Under the pieces are notes generated by a model. That model did not search any database, was not told where the DNA came from, and was given only the letters and a program-made list of their open reading frames with translations. A stretch of DNA of 64,000 nt from Arcobacter siniprincipis (GTDB taxonomy: Bacteria; Campylobacterota; Campylobacteria; Campylobacterales; Arcobacteraceae): positions 372,001 through 436,000 of the forward strand of contig NZ_CP182343.1 in assembly GCF_048571125.1 (NCBI RefSeq), written 5' to 3'. A program made the translations under genes and the position numbers. Shown here piece after piece: positions 31,869 to 40,627 of this stretch (the first letter of the stretch is position 1; the number at the start of each line of letters is the position of its first letter).

Positions 31869-32405
31869 TTAGTGCCAAAATTTTTTGACATCATCTTTTA
31901 TTTTATTTGGAACAAACTCTAAGTCCAAATTATTTCTTAATTCAGTAGAGCTTATATCAATATCTACTTCTAAAGTCAATATATTATCATAAATATCATT
32001 ACAAAATCCATTTCTTGTAACAACAACCAATTCTACTTCATTTAAAATCTTATCAACTTTATACCAAGTATTTAATTTTTCATAATTGTCCGCACCAATA
32101 ATAAAATATGTTTTATCAGGGTTGTAGTACTCTTTTAAATATTGTATTGTTTCTATAGAATATACAGGTCTGTTTTTATTTATTTCATAATCACTAACTA
32201 TAACTTTTTCACAATCTTTGAAATTTTTACTCAATAAATACAATCTTTCATTTGGGCTTAAATGTGAAGTTATCTTTTGAGGATTTAAAAAAGTAGGAAC
32301 TAAAATAATTAGATCTAAGTCAAGTTTGTCTAAAGCTTCTATTACGATAGTTTCATGGGCGATATGCACCGGGTCAAAACTACCACCAAAAATTGCAATT
32401 TGCAC
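31869..32405 (-). CDS. nadD: Nicotinate-nucleotide adenylyltransferase
   Basis: Forms deamido-NAD from nicotinate mononucleotide and ATP. The nucleotidyltransferase motif GGSFDPVHIAHE is at the N-terminus, and the ISSTELRNNL motif near the C-terminus binds the triphosphate. The length of 178 aa is typical of the short Campylobacterota form. It is divergent from gap and shares a 90-bp promoter region with it. Confidence 0.95.
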   Translation of the reverse strand: MQIAIFGGSFDPVHIAHETIVIEALDKLDLDLIILVPTFLNPQKITSHLSPNERLYLLSKNFKDCEKVIVSDYEINKNRPVYSIETIQYLKEYYNPDKTYFIIGADNYEKLNTWYKVDKILNEVELVVVTRNGFCNDIYDNILTLEVDIDISSTELRNNLDLEFVPNKIKDDVKKFWH

Positions 32406-32495
32406 TTAATATAATCCTTTGTATTATACTTAAATTATATTATAGCAACTTTTAGATAAAATGCCTAAAATATATATAAAAATAAGAGGGACGAA

Positions 32496-33494
32496 ATGGC
32501 TATAAAAGTTGCTATAAATGGTTTTGGAAGAATTGGTAGATGTGTTGCTAGAATTATTGAACAAAGAGATGACGTAGAATTAGTTGCGATTAATGATACA
32601 GCTTCTGTTGAGATGCTAGAGTATATCACGAAATATGATACTGTTCATGGAACTTTTAATGGAGATGTAAAAGTTGTAAATGGATTTTTAAAGATGGGAA
32701 AAATCATTGCAAAGCTTTATTCAACAAGAGATGCTAAAGAATTAACTTTTACAAAAGATTGTGGAGCAGATGTAGTTTTAGAATGTACTGGTGCATATTT
32801 AACACAAGAATCTTGTCAAGTACATCTTGATAATGGTGCAAAAAAAGTAGTTATGTCTGCACCTGCAAAAGATAATACTCCAACTTTTGTATTAGGTGTT
32901 AATGAAAAAGAGTATAAAGGGCAATTAATTGTTTCAAATGCTTCTTGTACAACAAACTGCTTAGGACCAATAGCTAAAATTATTGATGATGCTTATGGGA
33001 TTGAAAAAGGTTTAATGACAACAATTCACTCATATACAAATGACCAAAATATCTTAGATGTAAAACATAATAAAGATAAAAGAAGAGCAAGAGCAGGGGC
33101 TCAAAATATGATACCAACTACAACAGGTGCAGCAAAAGCAATGAAATTAATTATGCCTCAACTTGATGGAAAATTACATGGTCAAAGTGTAAGAGTTCCA
33201 ACACCAAATGTTTCTATGGTAGATGTAAACTTTGTAGTTAGAAAAGATACAACAAAAGAAGAGTTAAATGCTTTATTTGAATCAAAAGCAAAAGAGTTTG
33301 CTGGAATAGTAGCCGTTGACAATGAAATGATGGTATCAAGTGACTTAGTAGGAAATACAAACTCTACAATTATAGCTTCAGATTTAACACAAGTAATTGG
33401 TGGGAATATGATAAAAGTTATGAGTTGGTATGATAATGAGTGGGGATACTCTTCAAGATTAATAGATATGGCTGTTTACGTAGCTAAAAACTAA
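32496..33494 (+). CDS. gap: Glyceraldehyde-3-phosphate dehydrogenase
   Basis: NAD(P)-binding start VAINGFGRIGRCVARI and the catalytic Cys in SNASCTTNCLGP; C-terminal SWYDNEWGYSSRL. The 332-residue length is normal. It is first in the run gap-pgk-tpiA-fabI, so it is likely expressed with the next three; these enzymes serve gluconeogenesis as well as glycolysis. GAGGGACGAA precedes the ATG. Confidence 0.97.
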   Translation: MAIKVAINGFGRIGRCVARIIEQRDDVELVAINDTASVEMLEYITKYDTVHGTFNGDVKVVNGFLKMGKIIAKLYSTRDAKELTFTKDCGADVVLECTGAYLTQESCQVHLDNGAKKVVMSAPAKDNTPTFVLGVNEKEYKGQLIVSNASCTTNCLGPIAKIIDDAYGIEKGLMTTIHSYTNDQNILDVKHNKDKRRARAGAQNMIPTTTGAAKAMKLIMPQLDGKLHGQSVRVPTPNVSMVDVNFVVRKDTTKEELNALFESKAKEFAGIVAVDNEMMVSSDLVGNTNSTIIASDLTQVIGGNMIKVMSWYDNEWGYSSRLIDMAVYVAKN

Positions 33495-33502
33495 GGATAT
33501 AA

Positions 33503-34699
33503 ATGAAATTACAAGAGCTTAAGAATATTGACATATCTGGTAAAAAAATATTTATTAGATGTGATTTTAATGTTCCAATGGATGAAGATAATAATATAAC
33601 TGATGATAGAAGAATAAGAAGTGCACTTAATACAATAAGATATTGTATTGATCACGATTGTTCAGTTATTTTAGCTTCTCACTTTGGAAGACCAAAAGAG
33701 CCTTTTGATGAAAGATATTCTTTAAAACCTATTGCTAAAAGATTACATACACTTTTAAAGCAAGAGATAAAAATGGCTAAAAATATTGTTCAAGATGATA
33801 CTTTAGAGATTGCAAAAAATTTAGAAGTAGGTGATATTTTACTTTTAGAAAATCTTAGATTTCATGAAGGTGAAACAAAAAATGATGAAGAGTTTGCAAA
33901 AAAACTTGCATCTATGGCAGATGTTTATGTAAATGATGCTTTTGGAGTATCTCATAGAGCTCATGCTTCTGTTGAAGGTATTACAAATTATTTTGATATG
34001 CAACATAAAGCAGCTGGATTTTTACTAGCAAAAGAGATTAAATTTTTCCATCATATTGTACATAACCCAAAAAGACCTTTTGTATCAATAGTAGGTGGAT
34101 CAAAAGTTTCTGGAAAACTTGAAGCCTTACATAATCTTGTACCAAAAGTTGATAAAATACTAATTGGTGGTGGTATGGCATTTACTTTCCTAAAAGCTTT
34201 AGGATTGGAAGTTGGAAAATCTTTAGTAGAAGAGCATTTGATTCCTGAAGCTATTAAGATTATGGATGAAGCTAAAGCTCTTGGTGTAAAACTTTATTTA
34301 CCTGTTGATGTAGTTGCAGCTGAAGCATTTGATGCAGAAGCAATTGCAAAACTTGTAACTGTTCAAGAGATACCAAAAAACTGGTTTGGATTAGATATTG
34401 GACCTGCAACGGCACAACTGTTTAAATTAGCACTAAATGATGCAAATACAATTCTTTGGAATGGACCAATGGGTGTTTATGAAATGGATAAATTTGCAAA
34501 AGGAAGTACAAGAGTTTCCCATGCGGTTGCTCAATCATTTGCTACAACTGTTGTTGGTGGTGGAGATACTGCTGATTTAGTTAGAATAACTGGTGATGAA
34601 GATGAAATGACTTTCATCTCAACTGGTGGTGGAGCTTCTTTAGAATTAATCGAAGGTAAAATCCTTCCAGGTGTAAAAGCCTTACTTTTAGAGGATTAA
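33503..34699 (+). CDS. pgk: Phosphoglycerate kinase
   Basis: A 398-residue kinase. Conserved RCDFNVP, DDRRIRSALNTIRY, SHFGRP, LLLENLRFHEGE, GGSKVSGKLEAL and the nucleotide loop GGGDTADLV are all present in order. It is 8 nt after gap and 1 nt before tpiA, a tight operon. Confidence 0.97.
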   Translation: MKLQELKNIDISGKKIFIRCDFNVPMDEDNNITDDRRIRSALNTIRYCIDHDCSVILASHFGRPKEPFDERYSLKPIAKRLHTLLKQEIKMAKNIVQDDTLEIAKNLEVGDILLLENLRFHEGETKNDEEFAKKLASMADVYVNDAFGVSHRAHASVEGITNYFDMQHKAAGFLLAKEIKFFHHIVHNPKRPFVSIVGGSKVSGKLEALHNLVPKVDKILIGGGMAFTFLKALGLEVGKSLVEEHLIPEAIKIMDEAKALGVKLYLPVDVVAAEAFDAEAIAKLVTVQEIPKNWFGLDIGPATAQLFKLALNDANTILWNGPMGVYEMDKFAKGSTRVSHAVAQSFATTVVGGGDTADLVRITGDEDEMTFISTGGGASLELIEGKILPGVKALLLED

Positions 34700-34700
34700 T

Positions 34701-35405
34701 ATGATTATTGCAGCAAACTTCAAAACAAACCATACAAGAGCTAGTACTAAAGAGTATATCTCTTTTGTAAATGAGTATTTAACTAAAGAAAAAGATGTGG
34801 AAGTAATTATCTTCCCAACAGCTACATCTTTGGATAATTATGAAACAAGTTCTAATTTAACTATTGGGGCACAAAATGCTTATAGTGTAAACAAAGGTTC
34901 TTTTACAGGTGAAATAGGAACTCAACAACTTGATGAATTTGATATCAAAACTATTTTAATAGGACATAGTGAAAGAAGACATATTTTAGGTGAATCTCAA
35001 GAAGAGATTGCTAAAAAATATGCTTTTTATAAAGAGCTAGGATATAAAATAGTTTATTGTATTGGTGAGCCTTTAGAAGTAAAAGAGCAAGGATTAGAAA
35101 AAACTTTAGAGTATATTTATGAGCAATTTGTTGGAATAGATACAAATTATGAAAATCTTATTTTAGCTTATGAGCCAGTTTGGGCAATAGGAACTGGAGT
35201 TACTGCTACAACAGAAGATATAAAATCAGTTCATAGTGTAATAAAAAGTAAAATAGATAAACCACTTCTTTATGGGGGAAGTGTAAAAGTAGAAAATGTT
35301 GCACAAATTTGTTCACTTGATGGAGTTGATGGGGCATTAATAGGGACAGCTTCTTGGGTAAAAGAAGATTTTGTTCAAATTTTAGAAAACATAAAAGGGT
35401 TATAA
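34701..35405 (+). CDS. tpiA: Triose-phosphate isomerase
   Basis: TIM-barrel enzyme of 234 residues. Catalytic Lys in ANFKTNH, His in IGHSERR, Glu in AYEPVWAIGTG and the phosphate loop YGGSVKVEN. It is slightly shorter than the usual 245-250, as in other Campylobacterota. The next gene starts 1 nt after its stop. Confidence 0.97.
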   Translation: MIIAANFKTNHTRASTKEYISFVNEYLTKEKDVEVIIFPTATSLDNYETSSNLTIGAQNAYSVNKGSFTGEIGTQQLDEFDIKTILIGHSERRHILGESQEEIAKKYAFYKELGYKIVYCIGEPLEVKEQGLEKTLEYIYEQFVGIDTNYENLILAYEPVWAIGTGVTATTEDIKSVHSVIKSKIDKPLLYGGSVKVENVAQICSLDGVDGALIGTASWVKEDFVQILENIKGL

Positions 35406-35406
35406 G

Positions 35407-36234
35407 ATGATAATGAATGGTAAAAAAGGTGTAATTTTAGGTGTTGCAAATAATAAGTCTATCGCTTATGGTATTGCAAAAGCGTGTGCTGCACAAGGTG
35501 CTAAGATAGCTTTTACATATTTAAATGATTCTTTGAAAAAAAGAGTTGAGCCTATTGCTGCTGAATTTGACAGTGAAGATTTAGTTTATCCTTGTGATGT
35601 ATCAAATCCTGATGAAATCAAAGCACTAAAAGTTTCTTTAGAAAAAGACTTAGGTCAAATAGATTTTATCGTTCATTCTATTGCTTTTGCTCCAAAAGAG
35701 GGATTATCAGGAAGATTTTATGATATTACAAAATCAGCTTTTGATATTGCTATGGATGTATCTGTTTATTCACTTATTGAAGTTACAAGAGAGTTAAAAC
35801 CATTAATGAGTGAAAACTCTTCTATTTTAACTCTTACATATTATGGTGGGGCAAAATATATTCCAAATTATAATCTAATGGGAATAGCAAAAGCTGCTTT
35901 AGAGATGACTACAAAATATCTTGCTGAAGATTTGGGAAAAGATGGAATTAGAGTAAATGCAATAAGTGCTGGTCCTATTAAAACTTTAGCAGCAGCTGGA
36001 ATTAGTGATTTTAGATTTATGTTAAAATGGAATGAAGCTCACTCACCACTTAAAAAGAATGTAACAACTGATGAAGTTGGAAACTCTGGGATGTATTTGT
36101 TATCTGATTTATCAAGTGCAGTTACTGGGGAAATTCATTATGTGGATTGTGGTTATAATATCATGGGTATGCCAGCGGTTGAGTTCAATGAAGAGGGTCG
36201 TCCAACAATTGCATGGAACGGTACAGATAAATAG
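35407..36234 (+). CDS. fabI: Enoyl-[acyl-carrier-protein] reductase (NADH)
   Basis: Last step of each fatty-acid elongation cycle. Short-chain-dehydrogenase fold with the FabI-type cofactor loop GVILGVANNKSIAYGIAKA, the active-site Tyr-x6-Lys in YNLMGIAKAALE preceded by YYGGAKYIPN, and SAGPIKTLAAAGI. 275 residues. Start ATG at 35407 after AAAGGG, with a second ATG 6 nt later. It ends the glycolytic operon and is followed by a structured intergenic repeat. Confidence 0.95.
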   Translation: MIMNGKKGVILGVANNKSIAYGIAKACAAQGAKIAFTYLNDSLKKRVEPIAAEFDSEDLVYPCDVSNPDEIKALKVSLEKDLGQIDFIVHSIAFAPKEGLSGRFYDITKSAFDIAMDVSVYSLIEVTRELKPLMSENSSILTLTYYGGAKYIPNYNLMGIAKAALEMTTKYLAEDLGKDGIRVNAISAGPIKTLAAAGISDFRFMLKWNEAHSPLKKNVTTDEVGNSGMYLLSDLSSAVTGEIHYVDCGYNIMGMPAVEFNEEGRPTIAWNGTDK

Positions 36235-36249
36235 GTTATAAGCGTCAGC

Positions 36250-36348
36250 TTTTAACCGATACCTGCGTTGTCAAGTAAATTTTAGATACTCACTTACTTT
36301 AGTAAGCTCCTACCTAAAATTTACTTTCCGCCTTGGTCTAGGATAAAA
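36250..36348. repeat. Structured intergenic repeat, copy 1
   Basis: Nested hairpins. Outer arms 36250-36257 and 36341-36348; boxes CTGCGTTG (36263-36270) and CGCCTTG (36329-36335); a long stem 36273-36288 with 36311-36326; and an apical hairpin CTTAC/GTAAG (36293-36297, 36302-36306) followed by CTCCT. The same order of boxes recurs at 42441-42540 with a different long stem. It fills the fabI-lysA gap and may act as terminator or RNA-processing site. Confidence 0.75.
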
Positions 36349-36440
36349 TCTAACACTTCTAAGCTATTTATTAAAAATAAAAGTTTTAGATTTAAATTCT
36401 TGGAATTTAGATTTAAGATTTTAGAAAACATAGGAATGAA

Positions 36441-37649
36441 ATGAATATTAATTTTAAAGAATTAGCAAACAAATATAAAACACCTTATTATGTGTACGAT
36501 TTTGATCATATTACAAGTCAATATACTGAATTAAAAGATGCTTTTAAAGCTAGAAAATCATTGGTTGCATATGCTGTTAAAGCAAACTCGAATTTATCTG
36601 TTATTAAACACCTTGCAAATCTTGGTGCTGGGGCTGATTGTGTATCTATTGGTGAAGTAAGAAGAGCCTTAAAAGTTGGAATTGCTCCTTATAAGATTAT
36701 TTTCTCAGGTGTTGGGAAGATAGATGATGAGATAAGAGAGGCTCTTAATTTAGATATTTTGATGATAAATGTTGAAAGTGATGCTGAGTTAAACAGAGTA
36801 GAGATGATTGCAAAAGAGTTAGATAAAATTGCTCGAATTTCTATTAGAGTTAATCCAAATATTGACCCTCAAACTCATCCATATATTTCAACTGGTTTAC
36901 ATGAGAATAAATTTGGAGTTGATATTGATACAGCAAAAAGAATGTATATCCAATGTAAGAACTCTAATAATCTAGACCCTGTAGGAATTCATTTACATAT
37001 TGGTTCTCAACTAACTCAATTAGACCCTATAAAAGAGTCTGTAAAAATTGTAGCTGATTTAGTTAGAAACTTAAAAGCTATAAATATAGAATTGTCTTTT
37101 ATGGATATTGGTGGTGGTCTTGGTATTGTATATGATAATGAAAAACTTATTGATACAAAAGAGTATGCACAATCAGTACTAGAGACTATGTTTGGACTTG
37201 ATATAACAGTTGTATGTGAACCAGGTAGATTTATGGTTGGAAATGCAGGAACTTTTATCACAAAAGTGTTATATGAAAAAGTAAATGGTAATAAAAGATT
37301 TGTAATAGTTGATGGAGCTATGAATGACTTAATTAGACCAGCTTTATACAATGCCCATCATAAAATTGAAGTTATTGATAAGAGTTCAGATATATCTGAT
37401 TGTAATTTAGTAGGACCTATTTGTGAAAGTGGTGATTTTTTTGCAAAAAATATTGAACTACCGAAAACTGAACATAATGATTTAGTAGCAATTTATAGTG
37501 CAGGGGCTTATTGTTTTACAATGGCATCTAACTACAATACAAGAGGTAGAGTTGCTGAAATTGCTGTGGAAAATGGTCAAGATAGACTTATAAGAAAAAG
37601 AGAAACTTTCGAAGATATAATTGCACTTGAAGAGGAATTTATAAAATAA
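36441..37649 (+). CDS. lysA: Diaminopimelate decarboxylase
   Basis: PLP-dependent fold-III decarboxylase giving lysine from meso-diaminopimelate. PLP Lys in VAYAVKANSN, HLHIGSQ, the phosphate loop DIGGGLGI, EPGRFMVGNAG, and the Cys of the substrate loop GPICESGDFFA are present. 402 residues. It is followed directly (0 nt) by an HAD hydrolase, then pheA and hisC: an amino-acid biosynthesis cluster. Confidence 0.97.
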   Translation: MNINFKELANKYKTPYYVYDFDHITSQYTELKDAFKARKSLVAYAVKANSNLSVIKHLANLGAGADCVSIGEVRRALKVGIAPYKIIFSGVGKIDDEIREALNLDILMINVESDAELNRVEMIAKELDKIARISIRVNPNIDPQTHPYISTGLHENKFGVDIDTAKRMYIQCKNSNNLDPVGIHLHIGSQLTQLDPIKESVKIVADLVRNLKAINIELSFMDIGGGLGIVYDNEKLIDTKEYAQSVLETMFGLDITVVCEPGRFMVGNAGTFITKVLYEKVNGNKRFVIVDGAMNDLIRPALYNAHHKIEVIDKSSDISDCNLVGPICESGDFFAKNIELPKTEHNDLVAIYSAGAYCFTMASNYNTRGRVAEIAVENGQDRLIRKRETFEDIIALEEEFIK

Positions 37650-38429
37650 ATGAATAAGGCTTATTTCATTGATGTACAAGGTACATTAATTGATGATATT
37701 AATAAAGACCCAATAAATGGTGCAATAGAATTTATTGATACTTTAAATGAAAAAAACATACCTTATGTCGTAATTACAAACAACACTAAATTTAAAAGTG
37801 AAGACTTTAAAAAGTTTTTAAATGACAAGGGTTTTAATATAAAAAACTATATTGACCCTTTTTATATCTTAAACACTGTAACAAAAGAAAAAACAGTTGC
37901 AGCTTTTGGAGCAGATGAATTTTTAAAAACTATGGTTGATTTGGGCTATATTTTAGATTATGAAAATCCAAAAGAATTAATAGTCTCTATTAAAAAAGAT
38001 TACACAAATGAAGATTATGCTTCTATGATAGAGATTGCTTTAAGAGTAAATAGCATAATTGGGATGCATGATACTTCTATATACTCAAAAGATGGAAGAA
38101 GATATCCAGGTGTTGGGGCAATTATGAAGATGATAAAATTTGCTACAAATAAAGATTATAAAGTAGTTGGAAAGCCTTCTATTGGATTTTTTCAAAGTGC
38201 TAAAAATATTATTAATGTAGATTTTAAAGATATAATGATAGTCTCTGATGATATGATAGGTGATTTAATAGGAGCTCAAAATTTGGGTATGAGTTCTTGT
38301 TTGGTATTAAGTGGAAAAATAAAAAGTGAAAAAGAGATACTATCTACTTTAGATGAAAAAGATAAACCTAATTTTATATGTAAAGATATAGGTGGAGTTT
38401 TGAATCTTTTAAATAAAGGTGAAATATGA
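37650..38429 (+). CDS. HAD-IIA family (NagD-like) hydrolase
   Basis: A 259-residue phosphatase-like protein. Motif I is YFIDVQGTLIDD: Gln replaces the Asp of the usual DxDGT (here DVQGT), so the general-acid Asp of normal HAD phosphatases is missing. VITNNTKFK is motif II, VVGKPS motif III and IVSDDMIGDLIGAQ motif IV. By family knowledge HAD-IIA enzymes act on nucleotides or small sugar phosphates; the motif I change makes activity uncertain. It overlaps pheA by 4 nt. Confidence 0.85.
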   Translation: MNKAYFIDVQGTLIDDINKDPINGAIEFIDTLNEKNIPYVVITNNTKFKSEDFKKFLNDKGFNIKNYIDPFYILNTVTKEKTVAAFGADEFLKTMVDLGYILDYENPKELIVSIKKDYTNEDYASMIEIALRVNSIIGMHDTSIYSKDGRRYPGVGAIMKMIKFATNKDYKVVGKPSIGFFQSAKNIINVDFKDIMIVSDDMIGDLIGAQNLGMSSCLVLSGKIKSEKEILSTLDEKDKPNFICKDIGGVLNLLNKGEI

Positions 38430-39493
38430 GTGAAGCTGGATTATTAGAGTTAAGAAAAAAATTAGATGCAATTGATGATGAACTTTTAGAACTTATTAAT
38501 AAAAGAATGGATTTAGTTCATGAAGTGGGACTTTTAAAAGCAAAAAGTGGTGGAGCTATTTATAGACCTGAAAGAGAAAAAGCTATTATTGATAGACTTG
38601 ATACTCTAAATAAAGGTAAATTAAATAGAGCTGCGATTGAAGCATTTTTCTTAGAGATATTTGCAATAAGTAGAAATTTTGAATTACCAGAAAATATTGC
38701 TTATTTAGGGCCAGAAGGAAGTTTTACTCACCAAGCAGCAGAAGCAAGATTTGGGGCTATGAGTTCATATATTTCAATTGGTTCTATTAAAGGTGTATTT
38801 AGAGAAGTTAGTACAAAAAAAGCTAGATTTGGAGTTATTCCTATTGAAAACTCTTCTAATGGAATAGTCTCAGACACAATAAATTGCCTAAGCACTTATG
38901 ATTTAAAGATTATCGCAGAAGTTGTTCTAAATATACATCATACTCTTGCAACTACTTGTGATAAAGTAAAAGACATTAAAAAGATATATTCAAAAGATAT
39001 CGCCTTTGAACAATGTAGAAGATTTTTAGAAAATTTTGGACTTGATGAGGTGGAGCATATTCCAGTAGAATCAACAACAAAGGCTGCAAAGTTAGCTCTA
39101 AATGAACCAAATAGTGCTGCTATTTGTTCACATGTTGGTGCAAAACTGTATAATCTTCCAATATTATTTGAAAATATAGAGGACAAAGACAATAATAAAA
39201 CTAGATTTTTTATTATAAGTGACTTTGAAAATGCTCAAAGTGGAAATGATAAAACATCTATTTTAGTAAAATTACCAAATTTACAAGGTGTTTTAGTAGA
39301 ATTTTTAACTGATTTTGATAAGGCTAAAATCAATTTAACTAAGATAAAATCACATATTGTTGAAGGTGACTCTATCTTTTTTATTGATTTTAACGGGCAT
39401 AAAGATGATGAAAATGTAAAAGAGATATTTAAAAAACATAAAGAATCTATCAAATTCTTAGGTTCATATGTTAAAGAAATAGACGATATTTAA
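38426..39493 (+). CDS. pheA: Bifunctional chorismate mutase/prephenate dehydratase
   Basis: P-protein of phenylalanine synthesis. Chorismate mutase domain (about 1-90: LRKKLDAIDDELLELINKR, AIYRPEREKAIIDRL), prephenate dehydratase (about 92-270: YLGPEGSFTHQAAEARFG, GVIPIENSSNGIVSDTIN, NKTRFFIIS), and a C-terminal ACT domain (TSILVKLPNLQGVLVEFL) for feedback by Phe. 355 residues. ATGA overlap with the HAD gene. Confidence 0.96.
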   Translation: MSEAGLLELRKKLDAIDDELLELINKRMDLVHEVGLLKAKSGGAIYRPEREKAIIDRLDTLNKGKLNRAAIEAFFLEIFAISRNFELPENIAYLGPEGSFTHQAAEARFGAMSSYISIGSIKGVFREVSTKKARFGVIPIENSSNGIVSDTINCLSTYDLKIIAEVVLNIHHTLATTCDKVKDIKKIYSKDIAFEQCRRFLENFGLDEVEHIPVESTTKAAKLALNEPNSAAICSHVGAKLYNLPILFENIEDKDNNKTRFFIISDFENAQSGNDKTSILVKLPNLQGVLVEFLTDFDKAKINLTKIKSHIVEGDSIFFIDFNGHKDDENVKEIFKKHKESIKFLGSYVKEIDDI

Positions 39494-39507
39494 TTTTAGG
39501 AAAATAA

Positions 39508-40602
39508 ATGAAATTTAATGAAGTTTTAGAAAATGTTACAACTTATGAAGCTGGAAAACCAATTGAATTAGTTGTTAGAGAGTATGGTGTAAATCCAAAA
39601 GATGTTATAAAATTGGCTTCAAATGAGAATCCATATGGAACAAGTCCAAAAGTTACTGCTAAAATTCAAGAGTTAGCAAAAAATATGTTTGTTTATCCAG
39701 ATGATTCTATGTATGAGTTAAAAGAGGCTTTAGGTAAAAAGTTTGATGTAGACTCATCTAGTGTAATTATAGGTTCTGGAAGTGACCAAATTATAGAGTT
39801 TTGTGTACATGCAAAATGTGAAAAAGATTCAAAATTACTTATGGCAAAAACAACCTTTGCTATGTATGAGATTTATGGTAAACAAACAGGTGCAAAAATA
39901 ATAAAAACAGAATCACATACCCATGATTTAGCACAATTTTTAGCTTTATACAAAGAACATGGTGCGGATGTTATATTTTTATGTCTACCAAACAATCCTT
40001 TAGGAGAAGCTGTAGATACAAAAGATGTATATGAGTTTTTAGAACAAATTAATAGTGAAACTTTAGTAGTAGTTGATGGAGCTTATCAAGAGTATGCAGC
40101 ATTTAAAGATGAAAATAAAAAAATAGTACCAAAAGATTTAATTACTAAATTCCCAAATTGTATCTATTTAGGTACTTTTTCAAAAGCTTATGCTTTGGGT
40201 GGGATGAGAGTTGGATATGGTATTGCACAACCTGAGATTATAAAAACTCTTTATAAATTAAGAGCACCATTTAACATCACAACTTTAACTCTAGCAGCTG
40301 CTATTGAAGCTTTAAAAGATGAAGAGTTTGTAACTACTTGTATTGCTAAAAACTTTGAAGAGATGACAAGATATGAAGAGTATGCTAAATCAAGAGGTTT
40401 TGAATATATTCCTTCTTATACAAACTTTATAACTATCAAGATGGCTGATAAGTTTGTATCTAAAGAAGTAGCTCAAAAGCTTTTAGAACTGGGTATTATA
40501 GTTAGAGATTTAACTGGATATGGACAAAATGCAATAAGAATTACAATTGGTACAAATGAACAAAATACAAAAGTATTTTCTATGTTGGATGAAGTGTTAT
40601 AA
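39508..40602 (+). CDS. hisC: Histidinol-phosphate aminotransferase
   Basis: Fold-I PLP transaminase of 364 residues. ASNENPYGTSPK at the start, the aspartate region FLCLPNNPLGE, PLP Lys in GTFSKAYALGGMRVGYG, and the C-terminal Arg in NAIRITIGT. In Campylobacterota a single HisC-type enzyme may also serve aromatic amino acids, in line with its place after pheA; this is inferred from context. Confidence 0.94.
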   Translation: MKFNEVLENVTTYEAGKPIELVVREYGVNPKDVIKLASNENPYGTSPKVTAKIQELAKNMFVYPDDSMYELKEALGKKFDVDSSSVIIGSGSDQIIEFCVHAKCEKDSKLLMAKTTFAMYEIYGKQTGAKIIKTESHTHDLAQFLALYKEHGADVIFLCLPNNPLGEAVDTKDVYEFLEQINSETLVVVDGAYQEYAAFKDENKKIVPKDLITKFPNCIYLGTFSKAYALGGMRVGYGIAQPEIIKTLYKLRAPFNITTLTLAAAIEALKDEEFVTTCIAKNFEEMTRYEEYAKSRGFEYIPSYTNFITIKMADKFVSKEVAQKLLELGIIVRDLTGYGQNAIRITIGTNEQNTKVFSMLDEVL

Positions 40603-40627
40603 AAATTAAAATAGATTAAGAAGAGAT

